A DNA stretch of 46,068 bases from an uncultured Eubacteriales bacterium (GTDB lineage Bacteria; Bacillota; Clostridia; Oscillospirales; CAJFTT01), in NCBI GenBank assembly GCA_949284545.1, contig CASDVX010000012.1, positions 1 through 46,068 on the forward strand, read 5' to 3'. The notes beneath the pieces are model-generated. The model did no database searches. It had not been told where the DNA came from and saw nothing but the letters and a program-made list of their open reading frames with translations. The translations under genes and the position numbers were made by a program. Position 1 is the stretch's first letter. Each line of letters begins with the position of its first letter. Of the stretch, positions 1-7,357 are shown piece after piece.

Positions 1-80
1 AAGGGGTGCTTTTCTGTTGTTTTTCCTTACTAAAAGGGGGTTATATTGATTGCGGAGCAATGGCAGCGCCGTGAGTATCG

Positions 81-1010
81 TCACGCTGCGTCCTGCTGCG
101 TTTTCTTCGCGGCTTTGAAGTTCTTCCACGTTGCCCACAGCGGACCGGTAATGAAAGTCGATGAATAGAATCCGCTCACGATACCGAACATCATCGGAAG
201 TGCAAAGCTTATGAGAGAATCGAGATTCGTGGCAATTGCAAATATCGACAGGACAGCCATAACCGTCAAGGTGCATATGGACGTGTTTATGGTACGTCCT
301 AAAGATTGATTGATGCTTCTGGTGACAATCTCCTCCGTTGGGTACTTGTTGCCTACGAGTTTCTCGTTTTCCCTGATACGGTCAAATATAACTATCGTAT
401 CGTTTATCGAGTAGCCGAATATCGTCAGAATAACGGCCACAAAGTTATCGTTAAGAGGTATTCCGAAAATCACGAATGCCAAAAACGCTATGAAAACGTC
501 CAGACACAGAGCAAGCAGCGCAAAGGTCCCGGCCGACAAACCGCCGATTTTACGGAACCTCCACCAAATGAACAGCACCATGAGAATGGCAGCAAGGACT
601 ATAGCCACTATGCTCTTGACAAGGAAGGATGTCCCCATGCTTGCGCTGACGCTTCTTGTTTCCGTAAATTTTATGTCGTTGTCGGGGTACGCCTTTGTAA
701 GGGCGTCGTCAAGCGCCGACTTCGCTTCCGTGGAAATACCGCCCGATGTGCTTATCTGTACCACCGTCATCCCGGCGGCGTCCGTAGTGTTGGCGACGGA
801 CACATTCATTCCCAGGCTGCCCTCGGCAATGTCTTCAACCCCGTTGATATCTATATCCCCTGAGTAGGAGTAGGAAAGGATAGAGCCGCCCTTAAACTGT
901 ATGTCCAACTGAACGCCGAAAATCAAGCAACAGAGAATGCCTATCACGACAACCGCCGCGGAAATTGAAAAGAAGACCTTGCGTTTCTCGTAAAACTCAA
1001 TTCTTTTCAC
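81..1010 (-). CDS. secF: Protein translocase subunit SecF
   Basis: Integral membrane partner of SecD; the SecDF complex uses the proton motive force to help pull secreted proteins through SecYEG. The sequence has one N-terminal membrane segment (IGILCCLIFGV), a short extracytoplasmic domain beginning IQFKGGS, and a C-terminal block of five hydrophobic segments with the family motif GYSINDTIVIFDRIRE. I start it at the GTG at 1010 because GGAGGT lies seven bases upstream; the open frame extends further but the extra residues do not resemble SecF. It gives 309 residues, the normal length. The start overlaps the end of secD by 14 bases, so the two are translationally coupled. Bases 1-80 downstream hold no gene or clear terminator. 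Confidence 0.96.
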   Translation of the reverse strand: MKRIEFYEKRKVFFSISAAVVVIGILCCLIFGVQLDIQFKGGSILSYSYSGDIDINGVEDIAEGSLGMNVSVANTTDAAGMTVVQISTSGGISTEAKSALDDALTKAYPDNDIKFTETRSVSASMGTSFLVKSIVAIVLAAILMVLFIWWRFRKIGGLSAGTFALLALCLDVFIAFLAFVIFGIPLNDNFVAVILTIFGYSINDTIVIFDRIRENEKLVGNKYPTEEIVTRSINQSLGRTINTSICTLTVMAVLSIFAIATNLDSLISFALPMMFGIVSGFYSSTFITGPLWATWKNFKAAKKTQQDAA

Positions 1011-2277
1011 TGCGAGCACCTCCGTAAAGCCAAGGCCTGTCAAACACTTTAAAGCCGGAAAGGCCCTTCTGCATGAGCTTGGACGCCCAAACACCCATGA
1101 CAAAGTTAAGAACAACGCCGACGCCGAGAGTGTAACCGAAGGATTTCACCGAACCGGACCCGAGGAAGTAAAGTATCACAGCAACTATGAGCACCGTGAT
1201 GTTTCCGTCAAGTATCGCAGACCAGCTGTTGTCGTAGCCTGCACCTATCGCTCCGCTTATTGTCCTCCCTGCGCGGACTTCCTCACGGATGCGCTCGGCT
1301 GTGATTATGTTCGCATCCACGCCCATACCTATCGAAAGGATTATTCCCGCGATTCCGGGCAGCGTAAGGGTGAACTGCGGGATCGAAACCGCAAGTATCG
1401 CTCCGGCTACCTGACCTACCAGGGCTATACATGCGACAAAGCCGGGCACCCTGTAGTATATGAAAATAAAGAGGCAAACCAAAATAAAGGAAACAATGGC
1501 GGCATATACTGTCACCGTAAGAGCCCCTTCGCCTAACGTGGGCGATATCGAGCTGTTGCCGCTCGCCGTGAGGGCGAAGGGCAGTGATCCGGCATTTATG
1601 GTGTTTGCAAGCGACACAGCCTCTTCCCTGGTAAAGCTTCCGGATATCACGGCAACGCCGGTGTCAATCACATCCTGCACGGTGGCGGTGCTCACGCACT
1701 GGTCGTCCATGTAAATGGATATGTTCTCTCCCTCGTACTCTTTGGTTATCTCAGCAAACTCTTTCGTACCCTTGGAGTCAAGATCCAGATAAACGACGTA
1801 TTTGCCATCCTCGTTATCGTATCCGGCCGTAGCCTTGTCCACACGTTCACCGTACATGAGTATCTTGCCGTCGTCGTCCTGAAACGTGAGCAGCGCTGAG
1901 GCGGCAAGCTCTTCTATCGCTTCCTCCGGGTTATAATCCGTCTCATCGGACTTCCACGGATACCTTACCAAAATGCTGCCCGCCGCGTAATCTGTGTACA
2001 CATCGTAGTCGGTTATGTTCTGCGAATCGAGCCTAAGCTCAATTATCTCCTTAGCGGCATCTACCTGCTCACGCGTCGGGGTGGTCCCGGTGTCCGGAAC
2101 AAGCGTGGCTTCGATGCCTCCTCGTATGTCTATGCCCGTACGGATATCGGGCGCACCTTTGATACTGAAGCTGGATATGTCGCCATACGAAAAATCAACG
2201 CCGACCAACGCTATCCAGGCCATGCCGAAAATGAGCAGTGCAACAATAAAAAACGTCACTTTGGGGACCTTTCTCAT
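997..2277 (-). CDS. secD: Protein translocase subunit SecD
   Basis: First gene of the secDF operon. The protein is 426 residues, a compact SecD as in many Clostridia where SecD and SecF are separate rather than fused. It shows one N-terminal membrane helix (VTFFIVALLIFGMAWIA), the D1 motif around GIDIRGGIEA, a periplasmic domain with charged beta-rich sequence to about residue 240, and five C-terminal membrane helices including the conserved SIGMGVDANIITAERIREE motif that carries the proton-relay Asp. The ATG follows AGGAGG at a spacing of about ten bases. A consensus promoter lies about 60 bases upstream, so secDF is transcribed separately from the aminotransferase gene before it. Confidence 0.96.
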   Translation of the reverse strand: MRKVPKVTFFIVALLIFGMAWIALVGVDFSYGDISSFSIKGAPDIRTGIDIRGGIEATLVPDTGTTPTREQVDAAKEIIELRLDSQNITDYDVYTDYAAGSILVRYPWKSDETDYNPEEAIEELAASALLTFQDDDGKILMYGERVDKATAGYDNEDGKYVVYLDLDSKGTKEFAEITKEYEGENISIYMDDQCVSTATVQDVIDTGVAVISGSFTREEAVSLANTINAGSLPFALTASGNSSISPTLGEGALTVTVYAAIVSFILVCLFIFIYYRVPGFVACIALVGQVAGAILAVSIPQFTLTLPGIAGIILSIGMGVDANIITAERIREEVRAGRTISGAIGAGYDNSWSAILDGNITVLIVAVILYFLGSGSVKSFGYTLGVGVVLNFVMGVWASKLMQKGLSGFKVFDRPWLYGGARSEKN

Positions 2278-2339
2278 CCGGTCTCAGCCTCCTGTTTTTA
2301 TTTCCGGTCCACCCGTGAAGCAAAGAGTAAACCTTACGT

Positions 2340-2368
2340 ATTATATAATTTCGAAGGCTAAATGTCAA
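2340..2368 (-). promoter_or_regulatory. Sigma-A promoter for secDF
   Basis: Read on the minus strand: TTGACA (2363-2368), a 17-base spacer, TATAAT (2340-2345). Both boxes match consensus perfectly and lie about 60 bases before the secD start. Confidence 0.85.
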
Positions 2369-2388
2369 TGTCAAATGTGCAAATATTG

Positions 2389-3657
2389 TCACTCAGAGAG
2401 CATTTTCTCAAGATATGCTATTTCTGCGCACACACAGAATAATCCCGTTGCAACGGCAAGCTCCTCCACAGACGGCAACGTCGGAGCTATTCTGATGTTG
2501 CTGTCCGCCTCGTCTCTGCCGTACGGAAACGTAGAACCCGCAGGAGTAAGGCTCAATCCGGCTTCGGAGGCCAGCTGCGTTATGCGCCGCGCGCAGCCGG
2601 GCATATCAAAGCTTATAAAATACCCGCCTTTGGGGTTAGTCCACGAGGCGATACCCTTTCCGCCGAGTTCCTTTTCGAGAATGTCTATCACGGTCCTAAA
2701 CTTGGGCGCTATGATTGCTGCGTGCTTTTTCATCTGAGCCCGTACTCCGGCGGCATCTCTGAAAAAAGACGCATGTCTGAGCTGATTGAGTTTGTCATAG
2801 CCTATCGTTTGTATGCTCAGCTGCTTCTTAAGATATTTACAGTTTTCCTTTGACGCAGCCAGGCAAGCCACACCCGCTCCGGAAAAGCTTATTTTCGAAG
2901 TGGAAGCAAACTCGTAAACCATGTCCCCGCTTCCGTATTCCTTGCAGGCATCAAAAATGTTCAGCAATTTGTCAGGCTCGTCGGTAAAATCATGGACGGC
3001 ATATGCATTGTCCCAAAATATTCGGAAATCCTCAGCAGCCGGTTTAAGGGCTGCAAACTCCCTCACTACCCTGTCAGAATACGTAATGCCTCCGGGGTTG
3101 GAGTATTTAGGTACGCACCATATACCTTTTACTGACCTATCATTTTCCGCAAATCGTCTCACGGTATCCATGTCCGGGCCCTCGCCGTCCATGGGGACGG
3201 GTATCATCTCAAAACCGAATTTCTCTGTTATGGCAAAATGCCTGTCATAACCGGGTACCGGACACAAAAATTTCAGCTTTCCCTGCCTTACCCAAGGGGT
3301 GCTTCCTTCACTGACACCCATGAGCAATGCGTTTACCACACAGTCGTGCATCATGTTGAGACTTGAGTTGCCCCCAACTATAATTTCGTCGGGAGAAACT
3401 TCAAGCAGCTCTGCAAACAGTTCCTTTATCTCCGGTATGCCGTCCAGCATACCGTAGTTTCTGCAATCAACGCCCTTGCCGGTTTTATATGCCGAATCAC
3501 CCAGCATATCCGTGCTCAGGTCCAGCTGCTCGGTGCTCGGCTTCCCTCTGGTCATGTCAAGTGAAAGATTTTTTGATTTGTATTCACTGTACTTTTTCAT
3601 AAGCTCTGCAAGTATCTCTTTTGCTTCCGGCTTTGAAAGCTCGCTGTATGTATGCAT
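2389..3657 (-). CDS. Aminotransferase class I/II, PLP-dependent (aspartate aminotransferase-like, PF12897 type)
   Basis: A fold-type I pyridoxal-phosphate aminotransferase, 422 residues from the ATG at 3657, which has GGAGGGG six bases upstream. Visible motifs: the GGNSSLN turn that binds the cofactor phosphate (about residue 95), the substrate-side segment KYSNPGG (about 185), FWDNAY with the Asp that contacts the pyridine nitrogen (about 216), and STSKISFSGAG with the cofactor-binding Lys near residue 255. The N-terminal LDMTRGKPS segment is typical of the group named putative aspartate aminotransferase in Firmicutes and Actinobacteria. The amino donor cannot be read from sequence. It stands alone, with its own promoter overlapped by a perfect inverted repeat, and secDF follows from a separate promoter. 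Family confidence is high, exact substrate low. Confidence 0.85.
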   Translation of the reverse strand: MHTYSELSKPEAKEILAELMKKYSEYKSKNLSLDMTRGKPSTEQLDLSTDMLGDSAYKTGKGVDCRNYGMLDGIPEIKELFAELLEVSPDEIIVGGNSSLNMMHDCVVNALLMGVSEGSTPWVRQGKLKFLCPVPGYDRHFAITEKFGFEMIPVPMDGEGPDMDTVRRFAENDRSVKGIWCVPKYSNPGGITYSDRVVREFAALKPAAEDFRIFWDNAYAVHDFTDEPDKLLNIFDACKEYGSGDMVYEFASTSKISFSGAGVACLAASKENCKYLKKQLSIQTIGYDKLNQLRHASFFRDAAGVRAQMKKHAAIIAPKFRTVIDILEKELGGKGIASWTNPKGGYFISFDMPGCARRITQLASEAGLSLTPAGSTFPYGRDEADSNIRIAPTLPSVEELAVATGLFCVCAEIAYLEKMLSE

Positions 3658-3705
3658 AAATAACCCCTCCGCGCTGCTGTTATATGTAGTCCGACGCACT
3701 GGTGT

Positions 3706-3734
3706 ATTCTACTACATAAATAGGAAATTTGCAA
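3706..3734 (-). promoter_or_regulatory. Promoter of the aminotransferase gene
   Basis: On the minus strand: TTGCAA (3729-3734), a 17-base spacer, TAGAAT (3706-3711), about 45 bases before the ATG. The -35 box sits inside one arm of the inverted repeat at 3724-3761. Confidence 0.65.
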
Positions 3735-3761
3735 GAATTAATTTTAATTCTTGCAAATTTC
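3724..3761. repeat. Perfect 17-bp inverted repeat, probable operator or terminator
   Basis: Arms 3724-3740 and 3745-3761 are exact reverse complements around a four-base loop. The right-hand arm, as read on the minus strand, contains the -35 box of the aminotransferase promoter, which favours a repressor-binding operator. The repeat is AT-rich and followed by only a weak T-rich tract, so a terminator for the isomerase gene ending at 3822 is possible but less convincing. Confidence 0.7.
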
Positions 3762-3821
3762 TTTACATCTTGATCTTTATAACTTCATTAGCCGTCAATG
3801 CGGTAAGTACAGTCTCGCCTA

Positions 3822-4559
3822 TCAGCAGTACTTCATAAGGTTCTGCACGCACGCCGTTATTTTGGGGGCTGGGTCTGACGCGTCCCCCTCATATTCCAAA
3901 GAAGCGTACCCGGAAAAATTCACACGCTTCAACGCTTCGATCACACCTTTAAGGTCGAGGACTCCCGTGCCCAGCACGGTCTCTTCCGGCTGTCCCTCAG
4001 CGTTAAATGTGAAGTCCTTAAGATGCACCCCGTAAAGCCTGTCGGAATACTTTTCTATACACTTGACGGGATCGAGCCCGGCTTCAAGCGCCCATCCGGT
4101 GTCAAGACACAGCCCAATATTCTCTGTGGACATCGAAAACAGCGCGTCCAGCTGCTCCTCTTTGCCGTATCTGTGGTTTTTTCCATGGTTGTGAACGGCA
4201 ATTTTCAACGAATACTCGTTGCAAAGCTTTTCAATAAGATCCACCGCATCCGTATCAGGGTCGGCTCCCAACACGGATATTCCGGAATATGCGGCAAAGT
4301 CGAACAGGCTGCGCATGTACTTCTCGTCCGTATTCATGCCGTTTATGCCGCATGAATTAAACGATATTCCCAGACTCTTTAAATCGTCCGCAGCCTTCTT
4401 CCACTGCTCCCGGTCTCCGAAATCGCAGTGGACACTGCACATCTCCAGCGTATCGAGATTGCTCTCTCTGAGCAGCGACGCCAGCTTGTCTGCGCCCCTG
4501 AAATCCCTGTAGCACCAGCTTTGGCACCCGAGAGAAATTCCGCCAAGTATTTTCGTCAT
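3822..4559 (-). CDS. Sugar phosphate isomerase/epimerase family TIM-barrel protein
   Basis: A 245-residue xylose isomerase-like TIM barrel (AP endonuclease family 2 fold). Family signatures are the HNHG segment (about residue 143), CLDTGW (about 178), GVHLKDF (about 201) and the C-terminal LEYEGD, which together supply the divalent metal ligands. Such proteins isomerise or epimerise sugars or inositol derivatives, but the substrate cannot be read from the sequence. The ATG follows GAGAGGTT. It lies 63 bases after the DHHW gene on the same strand with no terminator between, so it probably belongs to the algI-DHHW transcription unit; a role in supplying or modifying a sugar for that pathway is inference only. 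Confidence 0.8.
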   Translation of the reverse strand: MTKILGGISLGCQSWCYRDFRGADKLASLLRESNLDTLEMCSVHCDFGDREQWKKAADDLKSLGISFNSCGINGMNTDEKYMRSLFDFAAYSGISVLGADPDTDAVDLIEKLCNEYSLKIAVHNHGKNHRYGKEEQLDALFSMSTENIGLCLDTGWALEAGLDPVKCIEKYSDRLYGVHLKDFTFNAEGQPEETVLGTGVLDLKGVIEALKRVNFSGYASLEYEGDASDPAPKITACVQNLMKYC

Positions 4560-4622
4560 TCTTTTTCAACCTCTCTTCAATATATTGCCATCTCAAAGGC
4601 TGCGCACAAATTCCCCGGAAAA

Positions 4623-5729
4623 CTACAGTGCGAGCCTGTTGAAATGATTGGCCTGAGCAAAGCTCTCCGTACCGTAAAGGAACAGAATATCCGATACGTC
4701 CTCATCTTCCACCAGCTGCGATATCCGTCCGCTGAAATATCGGAGATCCACCATAACTATCTTATCGTAATTTTCAGTAAGGTATGGTACAAATGAATTA
4801 GCAAATGAATCCTTTATCAAAAGCAGCGTACCGGCGCCCGCGGATTCACGGCTTTCGACGGTTATGAGGCCTTCGTTTCCTCCAAAAAAGTAAGTATATT
4901 TATCCTTACGGTCCTTCGCACTTTCATCGTAGACGTGCCCTATCCCGCCGGTTGTAACAAGTTCGCCGGATATAACGGGGGCCCATATTTCGTCGCTCTC
5001 CTGCAACGGGTTCAGGGTTTTTGAATACAACGTGCCGAGGAAATCGTCCGTTACCATTCTATGTTCAAATGCAAATTCCTGTATACCTGTCACAGAACAG
5101 TATTGTGAATACGCAAGGTTTGCTCCGCGAAAGGTCCAGTGATGGTCCGTTTTATAAAAAAGCCCCTCTTCGCTGTGTCCCGCGAAGCTTTCCCTCAGGT
5201 CTATTACCGACAGCTTTCCGTCAAGCTGTGCGTGGATAAGTTCGAATAAGCCGTCAACGTCATACTCGGGCGCGAAAGGCGGGAGTTTGTCTTTGAGCAC
5301 GTACTCCGCCGGCGGAACCAAGATCACGCTTGTGTTCAGCTCAGAGTATTTTTCTGCGAATCCCGCCACCGAGGACAGATTTTCTGAAAGCTTATCTTCA
5401 TCTATATCTCCATCGGTTATCATTTCGCAAAGGTACCCGTCACTGCATATGTAAACCTCGGATATATCTCTTGCTCCCGCCAAGAGCTTTGCGGATGAAC
5501 TCAGACCGCACAGCAGATCACGTCCGACAAACTGGTCGGATACGAAGTTTTCAAACTCAGTCTGCCATTCTCCCGACACAAGCTTTTCCCACGTCAATTC
5601 GGGGAACTGCGATAATGCACGATTTTCCATATCCGAAAATGCTCGGTGCGGAAGTACAAATATCAGAATCCCCACCGTCCCGAGAACGAGAAAAAACATC
5701 AGCGCGGCAGCGCGGCAAACTTTTTCCAT
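4623..5729 (-). CDS. DHHW family protein (AlgJ/AlgX-like SGNH hydrolase fold)
   Basis: 368 residues starting at the ATG at 5729, which has GGAGGT seven bases before it; the GTG at 5738 in the same frame lies against the Shine-Dalgarno sequence and is less likely. The N-terminus has one membrane anchor (about residues 8-28), so most of the protein is outside the cell. The family signature KTDHHWTF holds the Asp-His pair (about residue 192) and the C-terminal block contains KDSFANSF, the nucleophile Ser motif of AlgX/AlgJ-type proteins. Members partner with MBOAT membrane proteins in transferring acetyl groups to extracellular polysaccharides or other wall polymers. The MBOAT gene ends 15 bases upstream, which supports that role. 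The polymer acted on is unknown. Confidence 0.85.
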   Translation of the reverse strand: MEKVCRAAALMFFLVLGTVGILIFVLPHRAFSDMENRALSQFPELTWEKLVSGEWQTEFENFVSDQFVGRDLLCGLSSSAKLLAGARDISEVYICSDGYLCEMITDGDIDEDKLSENLSSVAGFAEKYSELNTSVILVPPAEYVLKDKLPPFAPEYDVDGLFELIHAQLDGKLSVIDLRESFAGHSEEGLFYKTDHHWTFRGANLAYSQYCSVTGIQEFAFEHRMVTDDFLGTLYSKTLNPLQESDEIWAPVISGELVTTGGIGHVYDESAKDRKDKYTYFFGGNEGLITVESRESAGAGTLLLIKDSFANSFVPYLTENYDKIVMVDLRYFSGRISQLVEDEDVSDILFLYGTESFAQANHFNRLAL

Positions 5730-5744
5730 CTTCGTCACCTCCGG

Positions 5745-7157
5745 TCAGAATCTGAAATACAGAAACGGGTTGTACGTATCGCCAGCAATAAACGCCGTAC
5801 TCATTATCAAAATTACCGCAACGCCCGCAGTTTGTATAGCAGCGGAAGCCTTTCTGCCGATTTTTCCCGAATCCAGCAACCGCGTTGAGATTTTCGACGG
5901 GATGTGCGTAACCCCCACGGTCATCACCAAAAGCGGCAGAATGTTAGTGAATAGATAATAAAGCGACACATCGTCAGCAAATCCGTTGGCGCCGAAAAGG
6001 CAGTTCAAAAACACGCCGACGTCCGACAGGGATTCCGACGAAAAGATTATCCATCCCATTACAATGAGCGCAAGGCTGTATACTCTTCCGATGAATCTCG
6101 GTGCTTTGCCCAGCCATTTGAGCAAAAATGCCTTTTCAAGAGACAAAATCGCAAAAAAATACAAGCCCCAGACCGCGAACGTCCAACCTGCTCCATGCCA
6201 TATTCCCGTGAGCAGCCAGACCACAAACAAATTAAATGTTCTTCTCGCCGGTCCGCATCTGCTGCCTCCCAGCGGTATATATACATATTCCTTGAAAAAA
6301 GACGAAAGGGTTATATGCCATCTTCTCCAGAAATCTGTAATACTGACAGCCTCATAGGGATATTTGAAGTTTTCGGGAAAGTCAAAGCCGAACATATGTC
6401 CCAGGCCGATAGCCATATCGGAGTAACCGGAAAAGTCAAAATATATCTGGAATGTATACGCCACGGCAGCAAGCAGTGCCGTAAGAACAGTCATCTCTTC
6501 TCCGTATGAGGACAGCGTCTCATAAAGTGCGCCCACCGTATTGGCAAGCAAAACCTTTTTCCCGAGTCCCACCGCAAATCTTCTTATACCGAGAACCATC
6601 TCTTGCCCGTGTGTGCTTCTCTCGTCAATTCTCCCGGCTATATCGGTATATCTTACTATGGGACCCGCAATGAGCTGGGGAAAAAGAGCTATGTACATGG
6701 CAAACTTTATATAATTGCGCTGAGGCTCGCATTTACCCCTGTATACGTCTATGACGTATGACATCGCCTGAAACGTGTAAAACGATATCCCCAGAGGAAG
6801 CGCAAGGCCCAGCGGTGATAAACGGGACGAAAAAACGCCGTTTACCGTGTCAATTATAAAATCTGCATATTTGAATAGGGCGAGCAGCCCGAGATTTATT
6901 GCTATCGCAACAACAAATACGACCTTGGCACTGCGGCGCTTCTGTTTTTTTATAAAACCATGTACCGCCAATCCGGCCGCATAGTCCGCGGATACGGTAA
7001 AAAGCATGAGAAAAAGGTATTTGCTCTCCCCCCACGCGAAAAACAAAAGGCTGACTGCGAGAAGCACAAAACATCTCAGCTTAATCGGCGCCGCGTAATA
7101 CAAAAGTGCCGAGAGCGGGAGGAACAGAAACAAAAACGGCAGGCTCGAGAAGACCAC
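5745..7157 (-). CDS. MBOAT family O-acyltransferase (AlgI-like)
   Basis: A 470-residue multi-pass membrane protein that begins VFSSLPFLFLFLPL, the usual AlgI/DltB-type start. It carries the MBOAT signatures FWRRWHITLS (about residue 287), KEYVYIPLGG (about 298) and WHGAGWTF with the catalytic His (about 322). AlgI-like MBOATs move an acyl group, usually acetyl, from a cytoplasmic donor across the membrane to an extracytoplasmic acceptor handled by a DHHW/AlgX partner; that partner is the next gene. The GTG start is supported by GGAAGGGG six bases upstream, and a consensus promoter lies about 40 bases further up. I favour polysaccharide or wall-polymer O-acetylation; DltB is less likely because no dlt genes are nearby. 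Confidence 0.9.
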   Translation of the reverse strand: MVFSSLPFLFLFLPLSALLYYAAPIKLRCFVLLAVSLLFFAWGESKYLFLMLFTVSADYAAGLAVHGFIKKQKRRSAKVVFVVAIAINLGLLALFKYADFIIDTVNGVFSSRLSPLGLALPLGISFYTFQAMSYVIDVYRGKCEPQRNYIKFAMYIALFPQLIAGPIVRYTDIAGRIDERSTHGQEMVLGIRRFAVGLGKKVLLANTVGALYETLSSYGEEMTVLTALLAAVAYTFQIYFDFSGYSDMAIGLGHMFGFDFPENFKYPYEAVSITDFWRRWHITLSSFFKEYVYIPLGGSRCGPARRTFNLFVVWLLTGIWHGAGWTFAVWGLYFFAILSLEKAFLLKWLGKAPRFIGRVYSLALIVMGWIIFSSESLSDVGVFLNCLFGANGFADDVSLYYLFTNILPLLVMTVGVTHIPSKISTRLLDSGKIGRKASAAIQTAGVAVILIMSTAFIAGDTYNPFLYFRF

Positions 7158-7190
7158 GCGTATCCCCTTCCTGTGGTTTTAATCCAACAT

Positions 7191-7219
7191 ATTGTACATT
7201 TTTACATAACGTTTGTCAA
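7191..7219 (-). promoter_or_regulatory. Promoter of the algI-like operon
   Basis: Minus strand: TTGACA (7214-7219), 17-base spacer, TACAAT (7191-7196), about 35 bases before the GTG start. Confidence 0.8.
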
Positions 7220-7268
7220 TCCGCAATCGAATCAAACACCCATTCGAGACTGATTTTCACCAAAACGT

Positions 7269-7306
7269 AAGACAGGGAAAGGTGCTCGTGCATCTCCCCC
7301 TGTCTT
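7269..7306 (-). terminator. Terminator-like hairpin after the beta-sandwich membrane protein gene
   Basis: Arms 7269-7277 and 7298-7306 form a nine-base perfect stem; on the minus strand it is followed by ACGTTTTGG. The T run is short, so termination strength is uncertain. Confidence 0.55.
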
Positions 7307-7357
7307 TAATTATTGCGGCTCACCGCTGTCTGAAAAATTACTTTCAGCAGCCGTTTT

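Noticed and set aside
306-863. Plus-strand frame opposite secF
   Set aside because: Antisense shadow of a well-supported membrane protein gene.
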